From Thiomicrospira sp. UBA5634 (lineage in GTDB: Bacteria > Pseudomonadota > Gammaproteobacteria > Thiomicrospirales > Thiomicrospiraceae): a stretch of DNA of 20,700 nucleotides. Each line of letters starts with the position of its first letter. Within the stretch, counting starts at the first letter, position 1. The translations under genes were made by a program, and so were the position numbers. The notes below the pieces were generated by a model. It was not told the DNA's origin. It saw nothing but the letters and a program-made list of their open reading frames with translations, and made no database searches. The DNA is taken from positions 1 to 20,700 of the forward strand of contig DIJW01000134.1 in assembly GCA_002421475.1 (NCBI GenBank), given 5' to 3'. This document shows positions 13,862 to 20,700 of this stretch, piece by piece.

Positions 13862-14437
13862 ATGAAAGGTTTAGTGAAAGCAACGGCGGTTGCATTGATG
13901 AGTTTAGTGGCAACCGGCGTATTGGCAAACAATAAAGTCGGCGTTTCCGCTACATTGGCGGATGAAGCGGCGCGTTTTGGTATAGTGAGCGAATCAGAGT
14001 GGATGTCTGAAATTTATCGTTTTGAAGCCGGGTTTATGTATAACACGGACAAAGACCGAATGATTGACGCGTCCATTCTTTATACCAATAAAGGACAGAT
14101 TGATCCTAATCTTGACGTGGGTTTTAAAGCGAAAGGCGCGTTAGTGGTTGTGGATGCGGTGAATAAAGATACCTATGGCATTATGTTAGGGGTGTTTGGT
14201 CGTTATTGGTTACCGACGCCGGTGCCTTCTGCTTTAGTGGCCGAAGTGATTCATGGTCCGCAAATTATTACGTTTGGCGAAGGTGATTCGATGACCGAAT
14301 TGCATGTGCGCGCACAAACCCAATTATTGCGGAATCTTAATGGTTTTGTTGGTTATCGCTCTTTCCGTATTACAAAAGATAAGATCGACTATTTTGTAGA
14401 TGATGCTGCACACCTTGGGGTTGAATTAACCTTCTAA
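13862..14437 (+). CDS. YfaZ-like outer-membrane protein
   Basis: A 191-aa predicted outer-membrane barrel resembling the YfaZ family, whose function is unknown. The signal peptide MKGLVKATAVALMSLVATGVLA (cut near residue 22) precedes NNKVGVSATLADEAARFG. The middle shows paired strands (EAGFMYNTDKDRMIDASILYT, GIMLGVFGRYW), and the chain ends LGVELTF, a terminal-Phe barrel signature. AGGGCG about five bases upstream supports the start. Last gene of the three-gene envelope unit, closed by the hairpin at 14445-14482. Family call is moderate, since YfaZ proteins are poorly conserved. Confidence 0.7.
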   Translation: MKGLVKATAVALMSLVATGVLANNKVGVSATLADEAARFGIVSESEWMSEIYRFEAGFMYNTDKDRMIDASILYTNKGQIDPNLDVGFKAKGALVVVDAVNKDTYGIMLGVFGRYWLPTPVPSALVAEVIHGPQIITFGEGDSMTELHVRAQTQLLRNLNGFVGYRSFRITKDKIDYFVDDAAHLGVELTF

Positions 14438-14444
14438 TCTTTTT

Positions 14445-14482
14445 ACCGTTTAAACCTTATTCTCAAGGTTTAAACGGTTTCT
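14445..14482 (+). terminator. Terminator after the envelope operon
   Basis: A perfect 14-bp stem (ACCGTTTAAACCTT at 14445-14458, its complement at 14465-14478) with a 6-nt loop, then TTTCTGTT. The tail is short in T but the stem is very stable. The SQR promoter begins six bases later. Confidence 0.75.
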
Positions 14483-14483
14483 G

Positions 14484-14513
14484 TTGACCTGTTTCAGTGT
14501 GGCTAACTATAAT
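14484..14513 (+). promoter_or_regulatory. Promoter of the SQR operon
   Basis: TTGACC (14484-14489), 18-bp spacer and perfect TATAAT (14508-14513). This is the best sigma-70 match in the window and lies directly behind the upstream terminator. The transcript would have a leader of roughly 70 nt. Confidence 0.75.
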
Positions 14514-14527
14514 CTGCGCTAATGGAT

Positions 14528-14558
14528 GCATAAGGTTTAGCTTATGCCAAGCCTTTTT
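14528..14558 (+). promoter_or_regulatory. Possible alternating hairpins in the SQR leader
   Basis: GCATAAG (14528-14534) pairs with CTTATGC (14541-14547). Alternatively AAGGTTT (14532-14538) pairs with AAGCCTT (14549-14555), which runs into TTTTT. The two structures overlap and exclude each other, the second being terminator-like. Attenuation is inference. Confidence 0.3.
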
Positions 14559-14592
14559 GGATTGATATGTATCACTATCAGATGGAATCAGC

Positions 14593-15912
14593 ATGACAAA
14601 ATTATATAAAACGTCAGATATTACAAGACGTAAGTTTTTATTGGGCGGTGCGGCTACTTTAGCGGCGATGACAACTTCTTTTAATGCACAAGCGTTAAAA
14701 AATACGCCGGTTCATGTTGTGATTGCGGGCAGTGGTTCGGCAGGAATCAGTATTGCAAATCGTTTAGCACGAGTGCTAAAAAAGGGTCGAGTTACGGTAA
14801 TTGACCGTAAAGAAACACATTATTACTGGCCTGGTTTGACATTAGTTGCGACGGGCGCTTGGCCAAAAAGTAAAGTGCTGGGGCAGAATGCCGATTATTT
14901 GCCGTCTAATGTCGACTGGATTAAGGAAATGGTCGCAGAGTTTGATCCGGATAATAAACAAGTTGTCACTGATACCGGACGGGCTGTTAATTATGATTAT
15001 TTGGTGGTTGCAACCGGTGTGGAATACAACTATCACGCGATTGAAGGATTAGACACCGATGCCATCGGGCATAACGGCTTAGCCAGCGTTTATCACAGTC
15101 CGGATGCAGCTGAGCGCAGCTGGGATGCCATTAAAAAATATTCTGAGCAGGGTGGAAATGGCTTTTTTACCTTGCCAAGCACCCCGATTCGATGTGCCGG
15201 TGCGCCGTTAAAAATGACGTTTTTAACCCTAGATCGGTTACAGCAAAACGGCGGTTTCGCTAAAGCTAAAATGAATTTTTATTCGGCCACTAACAACCTT
15301 TTTGGTTTGCCTTGGTTTAATCAATTTATTCTGGATCGTTACCATGACGCCGGCATGACGGTTAAGTTTCGTACCGAATTAAAAGCGGTTGATACCGATA
15401 AACGTATCGCGACCTTTGTGGATGCCGATGGCGAAAGGTTTGAGACAGATTATGATTTATTGCATATTGTGCCGCCCATGCGCGCTTCTGCGCCGGTGCG
15501 TAATTCTAAGCTGGCCTGGCGCGAAGGTAATATGGCGAGTGGCGGTTGGTTAGCGGTAGATAAAGAAACCTTACAACACATAAATTACCCTGAAGTGTTT
15601 GGCTGTGGTGATGTGAATGGCACGCCGCGGGGCAAAACGGCAGCGACCGTTAAAATGTCAGTGCCGATTGTAGTGGCCAATTTATTGGCAACGATTGCCG
15701 GCCAAGAATTGCCGGCTAGTTTTAATGGTTATACATCGTGTCCGTTATTGACTAAGTTTGGTGCGGCAATGCTGATTGAATTTGACTATAACGGTGACTT
15801 AACCCCTACATACCCATTTATTGATCCACACAAAGAATCTTGGTTGGCGTGGGTGATGAAAGAGCAGTTGTTAAAACCGACCTATTTGCAAATGCTGAAA
15901 GGTAATGTGTAG
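14593..15912 (+). CDS. sqr: Tat-exported sulfide:quinone oxidoreductase, type II-like
   Basis: A 439-aa FAD enzyme that would oxidise sulfide to sulfane sulfur and pass electrons to the quinone pool. A twin-arginine signal (ITRRKFLLGGAA, 10-21, cut near NAQA 31-34) predicts folded export to the periplasm. Then come GSGSAG (46-51, FAD), HYYWPGLTLVATG (76-88) and STPIRCAGAPLK with Cys201. LHIVPPM, VDKETLQH, YPEVFGCGDVNG and YTSCPLLTKFG with Cys383 follow. The two cysteines sit in the same motifs as the redox pair of human SQOR, so a type II-like SQR is favoured over flavocytochrome c FccB. The C-terminal part keeps the amphipathic, quinone-side region of SQRs. The following membrane protein starts 24 bases later. 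Substrate is not proven by sequence. Confidence 0.85.
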   Translation: MTKLYKTSDITRRKFLLGGAATLAAMTTSFNAQALKNTPVHVVIAGSGSAGISIANRLARVLKKGRVTVIDRKETHYYWPGLTLVATGAWPKSKVLGQNADYLPSNVDWIKEMVAEFDPDNKQVVTDTGRAVNYDYLVVATGVEYNYHAIEGLDTDAIGHNGLASVYHSPDAAERSWDAIKKYSEQGGNGFFTLPSTPIRCAGAPLKMTFLTLDRLQQNGGFAKAKMNFYSATNNLFGLPWFNQFILDRYHDAGMTVKFRTELKAVDTDKRIATFVDADGERFETDYDLLHIVPPMRASAPVRNSKLAWREGNMASGGWLAVDKETLQHINYPEVFGCGDVNGTPRGKTAATVKMSVPIVVANLLATIAGQELPASFNGYTSCPLLTKFGAAMLIEFDYNGDLTPTYPFIDPHKESWLAWVMKEQLLKPTYLQMLKGNV

Positions 15913-15936
15913 TTAACGCTTAAAGGGGAATTTGGA

Positions 15937-16287
15937 ATGAGTGAATTAAATCTGACGTTTTTTATGTTGCTCGGTTATGCCCAAGCGCATTGGTTTGTTG
16001 TGTTGTTATTTGTGTTCGGCGCGGCGGGATTAAACTATACCGCGTGGGTACAGAAAGGCGCTTTTTTTAACCGCGATTTGCTTAAACAAACCGCAATTGG
16101 TTTTGGTGGTTTGTTTGTGTTTTTATGTTTAACCTTACCGGCTATGACCGGCTCGTCTTTGGCAATGCTTGGCTATTGGGTTGATTGGATGTTGCTGATT
16201 GTGATGGCTGGCGGATATGCGTTCGCTATCAGTTTGTGGGTGTATCCCATTTTACGATTACGCGAAAGTTTAAAGCCTGCCGATTAA
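15937..16287 (+). CDS. Three-helix inner-membrane protein beside SQR, not recognised
   Basis: A 116-aa protein with three predicted transmembrane helices (about 17-36, 51-72 and 80-105), a basic loop WVQKGAFFNRDLLKQ between the first two and a charged C-terminal tail (RLRESLKPAD). AAAGGGGAA before the ATG gives a strong ribosome site. It follows sqr by 24 bases and shares its terminator at 16312-16338, so the two form one operon. It could tether the exported flavoenzyme or offer a quinone site; there is no His or Cys pattern of a cytochrome or iron-sulfur protein. This role is inference from context only. Confidence 0.8.
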   Translation: MSELNLTFFMLLGYAQAHWFVVLLFVFGAAGLNYTAWVQKGAFFNRDLLKQTAIGFGGLFVFLCLTLPAMTGSSLAMLGYWVDWMLLIVMAGGYAFAISLWVYPILRLRESLKPAD

Positions 16288-16311
16288 GCCGTCAGTTCAC
16301 ATTTTGCTGAT

Positions 16312-16338
16312 AAAAAGCCGCGTTAATCGCGGCTTTTT
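16312..16338. terminator. Bidirectional terminator between SQR operon and c-di-GMP gene
   Basis: An 11-bp perfect stem AAAAAGCCGCG/CGCGGCTTTTT with a TTAAT loop. It has T runs on both strands and serves both convergent units; its last base is the first base of the minus-strand stop codon at 16338. Confidence 0.9.
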
Positions 16339-19300
16339 TATGCCACCAGGCCTGCTGAAGCCTCACCGAATACCTGTTTTTTGAATTCAGCCAGTGGTTG
16401 CGGTTTACTAAACAAATAACCTTGAAAACTTTCGCATTTGTATTCGCGCAACAGATCAAATTGCGATTGGGTTTCAACCCCTTCGGCGATCACACTCATC
16501 TGGAAACTTTGTCCTAACGTCATAATGGCTTGTACCATCACCGCATCCATATCATCGACGGTAATATCCCGAATAAAAGATTGGTCAATTTTGATTTGGC
16601 TTAAAGGTAATTGTTTGAGATAAGCCAAGGAGGAGAAACCGGTACCAAAATCATCCATTGAAAATTGAATGCCCAGCAATCTAAGTGCGCGCATTTTTTC
16701 AATAGAGTCATTGATATTGCTTAATAACATGCTTTCGGTCAGCTCCAGTTTGAGCATCAACGGATTAATTTTGTAGTGTTTTATTAAGTGTTTAATTTGA
16801 TCAACAAAATTAGCTTGGCGTAACTGTTTGGCACTGATATTTACCGCCAATTGAATTAAACACAGTTTCGGGTCATGCCGCCATTCAGCGAGTTGTTGGC
16901 AGGCCGTTTCCAGCACCCATTCTCCGAGATTAAGGATTAAGCCGGTTTCCTCAGCCAGCGGAATAAAGTGGCTTGGAGAGACAAGACCATGCTCAGGATG
17001 GTGCCACCTTAATAACGCTTCGGCTCCCAAAATACGGCGATTTTTGTCAACTTGAGGTTGGTAATACAACTCCAGTTGTTGTAATTCAATCGCTTTACGT
17101 AAGTCTTGTTCAAGCAAGGCACGGGCATCCAGTTGGGTTTGCATTTCAGGGTCAAATAAACGAACTTCATTTCGACCGGAAGCTTTCGCCTGATACATCG
17201 CCATGTCAGTCCATTTTAATAAGTCATCAATCGGCTTTTCATGATCGCAAAAGATGGTGATTCCGATGCTGGCACTACTGTAATGTTCAACCTGGGTCCC
17301 TTTTAAATCGGTTGGCAGAAAATAGGGCTGGTTAAGACTTTGACGGATTTTTTCTGCCACATGGCTGGCTTGTTGTGCTGCTTTTACGGCATGTTGATCG
17401 AGATCAGTCAATAAGATGACAAATTCGTCTCCGCCAAAACGTGCCACGGTATCTCCGACACGTAAACAGTTTTTAATTCGGTTAGCGACCTCGATCAGCA
17501 GTTTGTCGCCGAGTTGATGACCGTGCGTATCATTTAAAACTTTAAAGTGATCAAGGTCGAGAAACAGCAGTGCGCCGTGCAACTGATTACGTTTGGTTTG
17601 TGCCATCAGCGTTTCCAAACGATCAATTAACAAACGACGGTTCGGTAAATTGGTTAGCGGATCAAAGAAGGCCAGGTTTTGAATTTGTTGTTCGGTTTGT
17701 TTACGTTCGGTAATGTCTTGCAATACGGCAACGAAATTACGAATCAGCCCGTCTTTATCACGCACCGGTGTAATGGTGACTTCTTCATAATAATTATCGC
17801 CATTTTTACGTGATTGCAGCAAGATGCCGTGCCAGACTTCACCTTGACGTACGACTTCTTGAATTTGTTGATAGAGTTCTTTGTCTGAGGGTTCGGCATG
17901 TTCCGGATGATATAAACAGCGCCCCATCACCTCATCTGACTGATAACCGGTCAAACTACTGTAGGCTTTATTCGCCCAAATAATGACACCTTTTTGATCT
18001 GTAATGGCAATCGCGTTGGCGGCATAATCCAGCGCGGTGTCATGCAGATTTAAGCGCTCCTCCGCTTTAAAACGCTCACTGATGTCGTGCACAATCGAAA
18101 ATAACCGTACTTCCCCGTTTATGGTAATCGGTGATGAGTGAACCTCTACTTGGCGTACTTCGCCATTGGCAAGCATGTGGGGAAAAACAAAGTAATTACG
18201 TGCTTCTTGCTGCGCGCTTTCGCGCTCAGTGGCAATTTGCTCTTTTGGTAACGCATTAATTTGGTGAATGTTCATGGCCTTGAGTTGATTGGCGTCATAA
18301 CCATAAAACTCGGCGGCCGCGAGATTAGCATCAATGATTTCACCGCTTTCGGGGGCAATTAATAACATGGGCGAGGCATGGTTTTCAAACATGTGGCGAA
18401 AACGTTGTTCGCTTTCATGTAATGCCAAGGTGCGCTCACGGACACTTTTTTCCAAATCCGCATTTAAATTTTGCAGAGATTGATTGAGTTGATCACGTTC
18501 CTTGGAGGTGTGGCTAAGGCGGCGGTTGCTGTAGACCAAATAACCGGCCAGTAGGCTAATAAGCAAAATAAAACCAATTAAACCTGTTAATACCGTATAA
18601 GGATAACGCTGATAAATATCACGCAAATGAATATCCTGCCGAGGCAGAACATCAAGGCGCAGCATCACCGCCTCAATCGGCGCATAGTTACCGGGTGGCG
18701 TAAAGCCGTAAAACTGGCCTTGTTTAGCCACATTACTGTCTGGTGCGATCTGCAGTAAGGCCATCGCGATCCGTTTAGACAGATCGTCAGAAGTATGCGG
18801 CATAGAAGCAAACGGCCATTCAGGATAAAGTGCAGTGGAGTGAACTTGAGGAAAACGGCTGGGTACAATCGGATTAATCAGTTTAATGTCTGACCATTTG
18901 AGCTGGCCTTCTCTGACCATGGCTTCAAGCACGCCGGTGCGCACAAAACCGACATCTGCACTGCCGCTTAAAACGGTTTTAACTACATTATCGTGGGGCA
19001 TACCGGTAAACACGGTATGTTTAATATCGTAACCTTGTTTATACACTTCCCAGCGTTGCATTAAATAACCGCCAAATGATTGGCGAAATGTGGCGGCGAC
19101 TTTGTGGCGACTGACATCAGCAAGATCATTAATATCATTGCGAGCTGCTCGAGTGAAAATAACCCCGCCAAACTGCGTCACCGGAATCCCCTCCGCTAAC
19201 GGCATTAACGTTAACATCGGTGTAAGCTGGTTGTTATTATTGAGTTCTGTAAAATGCTGCGGATTGGTGAAAATATAATCAATACCCGCCTCTGCAAACA

Positions 19301-19637
19301 CGCGATTCATTTCTTCATAAAACAAAATGCTGAGTTGAAAGTGGTATTGCGGCAACTGTTCATTCAGGTAATCCGCTAAAGGCTGCCAGCGTTTTTGAGT
19401 GGCTTCAACAGAACGAAACGATAAAACACCAATTTTTAGGGTCGGTTTTATACCATCATCGGCTTTTACGGGGGCGGCTTGACTTAACCATAAGCAAAAA
19501 ACCACTAGCGCCAGTGGTGAAAGTACGTTACGCGCAAAGACAGTTAACCGCTTAAAATCACGGAATGGTGAGCAAACATGAGACGCCAAACTAAGCAAGG
19601 TCTTCCCCCGAAGATGACTTAGACATAAACCTGACAT
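16338..19637 (-). CDS. PhnD-like sensor, PAS-PAS-GGDEF-EAL c-di-GMP protein
   Basis: A 1099-aa inner-membrane protein. Order: signal or signal-anchor (about 36-59), a PhnD-type periplasmic binding domain (66-325, IGVLSFRSVEATQKRWQPL), a transmembrane helix (346-370), a coiled coil (375-405), two PAS domains (about 409-525 and 530-648), GGDEF (655-825) and EAL (840-1088). The cyclase motif GGDEF (735-739) is intact, with an inhibitory RxxD site (RVGD, 726-729) five residues before it. The EAL side keeps AEALLRW, NISAKQL, ELTES, MDDFGTG, KIDQSF, EGVET and FQGYLF, so both c-di-GMP synthesis and breakdown look possible. The ligand is unknown; phosphonate-like binding is only a fold analogy. No good ribosome site precedes this ATG; a TTG at codon 14 after GGGGGAAG is an alternative start. 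Confidence 0.9.
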   Translation of the reverse strand: MSGLCLSHLRGKTLLSLASHVCSPFRDFKRLTVFARNVLSPLALVVFCLWLSQAAPVKADDGIKPTLKIGVLSFRSVEATQKRWQPLADYLNEQLPQYHFQLSILFYEEMNRVFAEAGIDYIFTNPQHFTELNNNNQLTPMLTLMPLAEGIPVTQFGGVIFTRAARNDINDLADVSRHKVAATFRQSFGGYLMQRWEVYKQGYDIKHTVFTGMPHDNVVKTVLSGSADVGFVRTGVLEAMVREGQLKWSDIKLINPIVPSRFPQVHSTALYPEWPFASMPHTSDDLSKRIAMALLQIAPDSNVAKQGQFYGFTPPGNYAPIEAVMLRLDVLPRQDIHLRDIYQRYPYTVLTGLIGFILLISLLAGYLVYSNRRLSHTSKERDQLNQSLQNLNADLEKSVRERTLALHESEQRFRHMFENHASPMLLIAPESGEIIDANLAAAEFYGYDANQLKAMNIHQINALPKEQIATERESAQQEARNYFVFPHMLANGEVRQVEVHSSPITINGEVRLFSIVHDISERFKAEERLNLHDTALDYAANAIAITDQKGVIIWANKAYSSLTGYQSDEVMGRCLYHPEHAEPSDKELYQQIQEVVRQGEVWHGILLQSRKNGDNYYEEVTITPVRDKDGLIRNFVAVLQDITERKQTEQQIQNLAFFDPLTNLPNRRLLIDRLETLMAQTKRNQLHGALLFLDLDHFKVLNDTHGHQLGDKLLIEVANRIKNCLRVGDTVARFGGDEFVILLTDLDQHAVKAAQQASHVAEKIRQSLNQPYFLPTDLKGTQVEHYSSASIGITIFCDHEKPIDDLLKWTDMAMYQAKASGRNEVRLFDPEMQTQLDARALLEQDLRKAIELQQLELYYQPQVDKNRRILGAEALLRWHHPEHGLVSPSHFIPLAEETGLILNLGEWVLETACQQLAEWRHDPKLCLIQLAVNISAKQLRQANFVDQIKHLIKHYKINPLMLKLELTESMLLSNINDSIEKMRALRLLGIQFSMDDFGTGFSSLAYLKQLPLSQIKIDQSFIRDITVDDMDAVMVQAIMTLGQSFQMSVIAEGVETQSQFDLLREYKCESFQGYLFSKPQPLAEFKKQVFGEASAGLVA
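16345..16356. repeat. Iterated palindrome, near copy at the end of the c-di-GMP gene
   Basis: ACCAGGCCTGCT, one change from the 12-mer. Read on the minus strand as AGLV, the last residues before the terminal Ala. Confidence 0.5.
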
Positions 19638-19846
19638 TCTGGTTTAGACCTGCCGTAGAGTCAACTAGCATTTGCCAGTATAAAAAAAATTGATGATTTA
19701 GATTAAGTTCAATGTTGTTAGCAATAAATGGTTTGTGATTAAACGGTTAAGCAGCTTGTTTATTAAAAAGGTGAATAATGAATTGATGTTATCGAATCTA
19801 TTGCAGATAAAATAGACAAATCAACTTTTAGCGGAAGGGTAATAAC

Positions 19847-20602
19847 ATGGCAACGCGATTACGTTTTGGGTTAATGATTATTGGTGATGAAATTATTTCC
19901 GGCAAACGTCAAGATCGACATCTGGCTAACCTGACGGCATTACTTAAACCACGTGGTTTAAGTTTAAGTTGGGTAAGAATATTGGGTGATGAGGCCGGTT
20001 TGTTGGTGGACACACTCAAACAAACCTTTGCCAGTGGCGATGTGGTTTTTTGTTGCGGCGGAATTGGCGCGACACCGGATGACCGAACGCGCCAAAGTGC
20101 CGCGGCTGCTTTAAATGTGCCGTTAATACCTCATCCCGAGGCGGTAGCGGAAATTGAGGCGCAGTATGGTGATGCGGCTTATCCGCAGCGAGTGCGGATG
20201 GCAGAATACCCACAAGGTTCAGCCATTATTCCGAACCCCTTTAACCGTGTGCCGGGTTTTTCGATTCAGCGTCATTATTTTATGCCCGGTTTTCCGCAAA
20301 TGAGTCAGCCGATGATGGAATGGGTGTTGGACACTTATTATGCCGAAGCGTGTCAACAACCGACCATTGAACGAGCCATTCGTTTAATTGACGGAATGGA
20401 AGCGGAATGGGTGGTGTTTATGGAGCAGTTTGAGCAGAGATTTCCGAGTTTACGTCTGTTCAGTTTGCCGCATATCGGCAGTGATGGCCGACGTTTTATT
20501 GAGTTGGGGGTTGAGGGCGAGCCAATGTTAGCCGATAGCGGGATTAAAGTGATTATTGACGAAGCTAATGCACGCCAGCAGGTTTGGGAGCCGATTGCTT
20601 GA
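19847..20602 (+). CDS. CinA-N/MoCF-domain protein (competence/damage-inducible protein A type)
   Basis: A 251-aa protein with a molybdopterin-binding (MoCF, COG1058) domain. Seen: FGLMIIGDEIISGKRQD (7-23) and CCGGIGATPDDRT (69-81), the paired motifs of MoaB/CinA-N folds. The C-terminal nicotinamide-nucleotide amidase domain of full CinA is absent, so pyridine-nucleotide salvage by deamidation is unlikely. Members of this size are common in proteobacteria with no settled role; a nucleotide pyrophosphatase activity has been described for related proteins. GGAAGGG before the ATG supports the start. Its stop codon overlaps the TTG start of the next gene (TTGA at 20599-20602), a coupled pair. Confidence 0.82.
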   Translation: MATRLRFGLMIIGDEIISGKRQDRHLANLTALLKPRGLSLSWVRILGDEAGLLVDTLKQTFASGDVVFCCGGIGATPDDRTRQSAAAALNVPLIPHPEAVAEIEAQYGDAAYPQRVRMAEYPQGSAIIPNPFNRVPGFSIQRHYFMPGFPQMSQPMMEWVLDTYYAEACQQPTIERAIRLIDGMEAEWVVFMEQFEQRFPSLRLFSLPHIGSDGRRFIELGVEGEPMLADSGIKVIIDEANARQQVWEPIA

Positions 20603-20700
20603 GTGCTGAAGCGAAATTCGACAACTGGGATGTGATTATTATCGGCGCGGGTGCGGCCGGATTAATGTGTGCCGCCCAAGCCGGTTATCGTGGGCGTTCG
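20599..20700 (+). CDS. HI0933/BaiN-type NAD(P)/FAD flavoprotein, N-terminal fragment
   Basis: Only the first 34 codons are in the window; the gene runs off the right edge. The frame gives a dinucleotide-binding start DVIIIGAGAAGLMCAAQAG followed by YRGRS, as in HI0933-family (BaiN/YhiN) flavoproteins, which begin IGAGAAGLMCA...GKRGR. The only suitable start is TTG 20599, with GGGAG eight bases upstream and a four-base overlap with the preceding stop. Function of the family is largely unsettled. Confidence 0.7.
   Translation, partial: MSAEAKFDNWDVIIIGAGAAGLMCAAQAGYRGRS

Noticed and set aside
14593..15912. Flavocytochrome c flavoprotein (FccB) instead of SQR
   Set aside because: The Tat signal would fit, but the cysteine motifs RCAGAP and TSCPLLT and the C-terminal blocks follow SQOR-type SQRs, and no cytochrome subunit is adjacent. 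It is kept as an alternative with low weight.
624..16356. The palindrome as a DNA uptake sequence
   Set aside because: Known uptake sequences are not palindromic and are often arranged as terminator pairs; this motif sits singly, mostly inside coding sequence. It cannot be excluded without genome-wide counts.

Overview
The window is a chromosomal stretch from a Gram-negative bacterium, most likely a gammaproteobacterium. The evidence is a general porin, LpoB-like and YfaZ-like envelope proteins, TmcA, a fused MnmC, PurU and a Fre-like flavin reductase. A Tat-exported sulfide:quinone oxidoreductase makes a sulfur-oxidising lineage (Thiomicrospira-like or a relative) plausible; the genus is inference, not shown by the sequence.

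Left part (1-7.6 kb). Two paralogous small coiled-coil membrane proteins (CCDC90/DUF1640 type) flank a porin on the minus strand. Then come pgm, a REP-associated tyrosine transposase (RAYT), an xthA-flavin reductase pair on the minus strand, and divergent purU. All recognised REP elements of the window lie here. Each REP has a GTAG head and an 18-bp dyad of type A (GTCGGACTNNAGTCCGAC) or type B (GTCGGGTTNNAACCCGAC). Five are A/B inverted doublets (REPIN-like), and the RAYT gene itself sits between one B arm and one A arm.

Middle part (7.6-14.5 kb). An unrecognised 179-aa protein converges on tmcA, which follows a TIGR04219-type outer-membrane protein with a 9-nt gap. Next come tRNA-Leu(CAG) and mnmC, so two tRNA wobble-modification genes flank a tRNA gene. 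The methyltransferase half of MnmC looks catalytically degenerate while its FAD oxidoreductase half is intact. An envelope operon follows: an LpoB-like lipoprotein, a 58-aa single-span membrane protein and a YfaZ-like outer-membrane protein.

Right part (14.5-20.7 kb). A well-formed promoter drives a Tat-signal type II-like SQR and a three-helix membrane protein. A bidirectional terminator separates them from a large PhnD-like/PAS/PAS/GGDEF/EAL c-di-GMP protein on the minus strand. A CinA-N/MoCF-domain protein follows, translationally coupled to a HI0933/BaiN-type flavoprotein cut by the window end.

The most unusual signal is a highly iterated palindrome, ACCAGGCCTGGT. There are eight exact 12-mer copies, one further 10-bp core copy and four near copies, in intergenic and coding DNA of unrelated genes. 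Chance predicts about 0.001 exact 12-mers in 20.7 kb of random sequence. It resembles in behaviour, not in sequence, the HIP1 octamer of cyanobacteria, and I know of no named element with this sequence.
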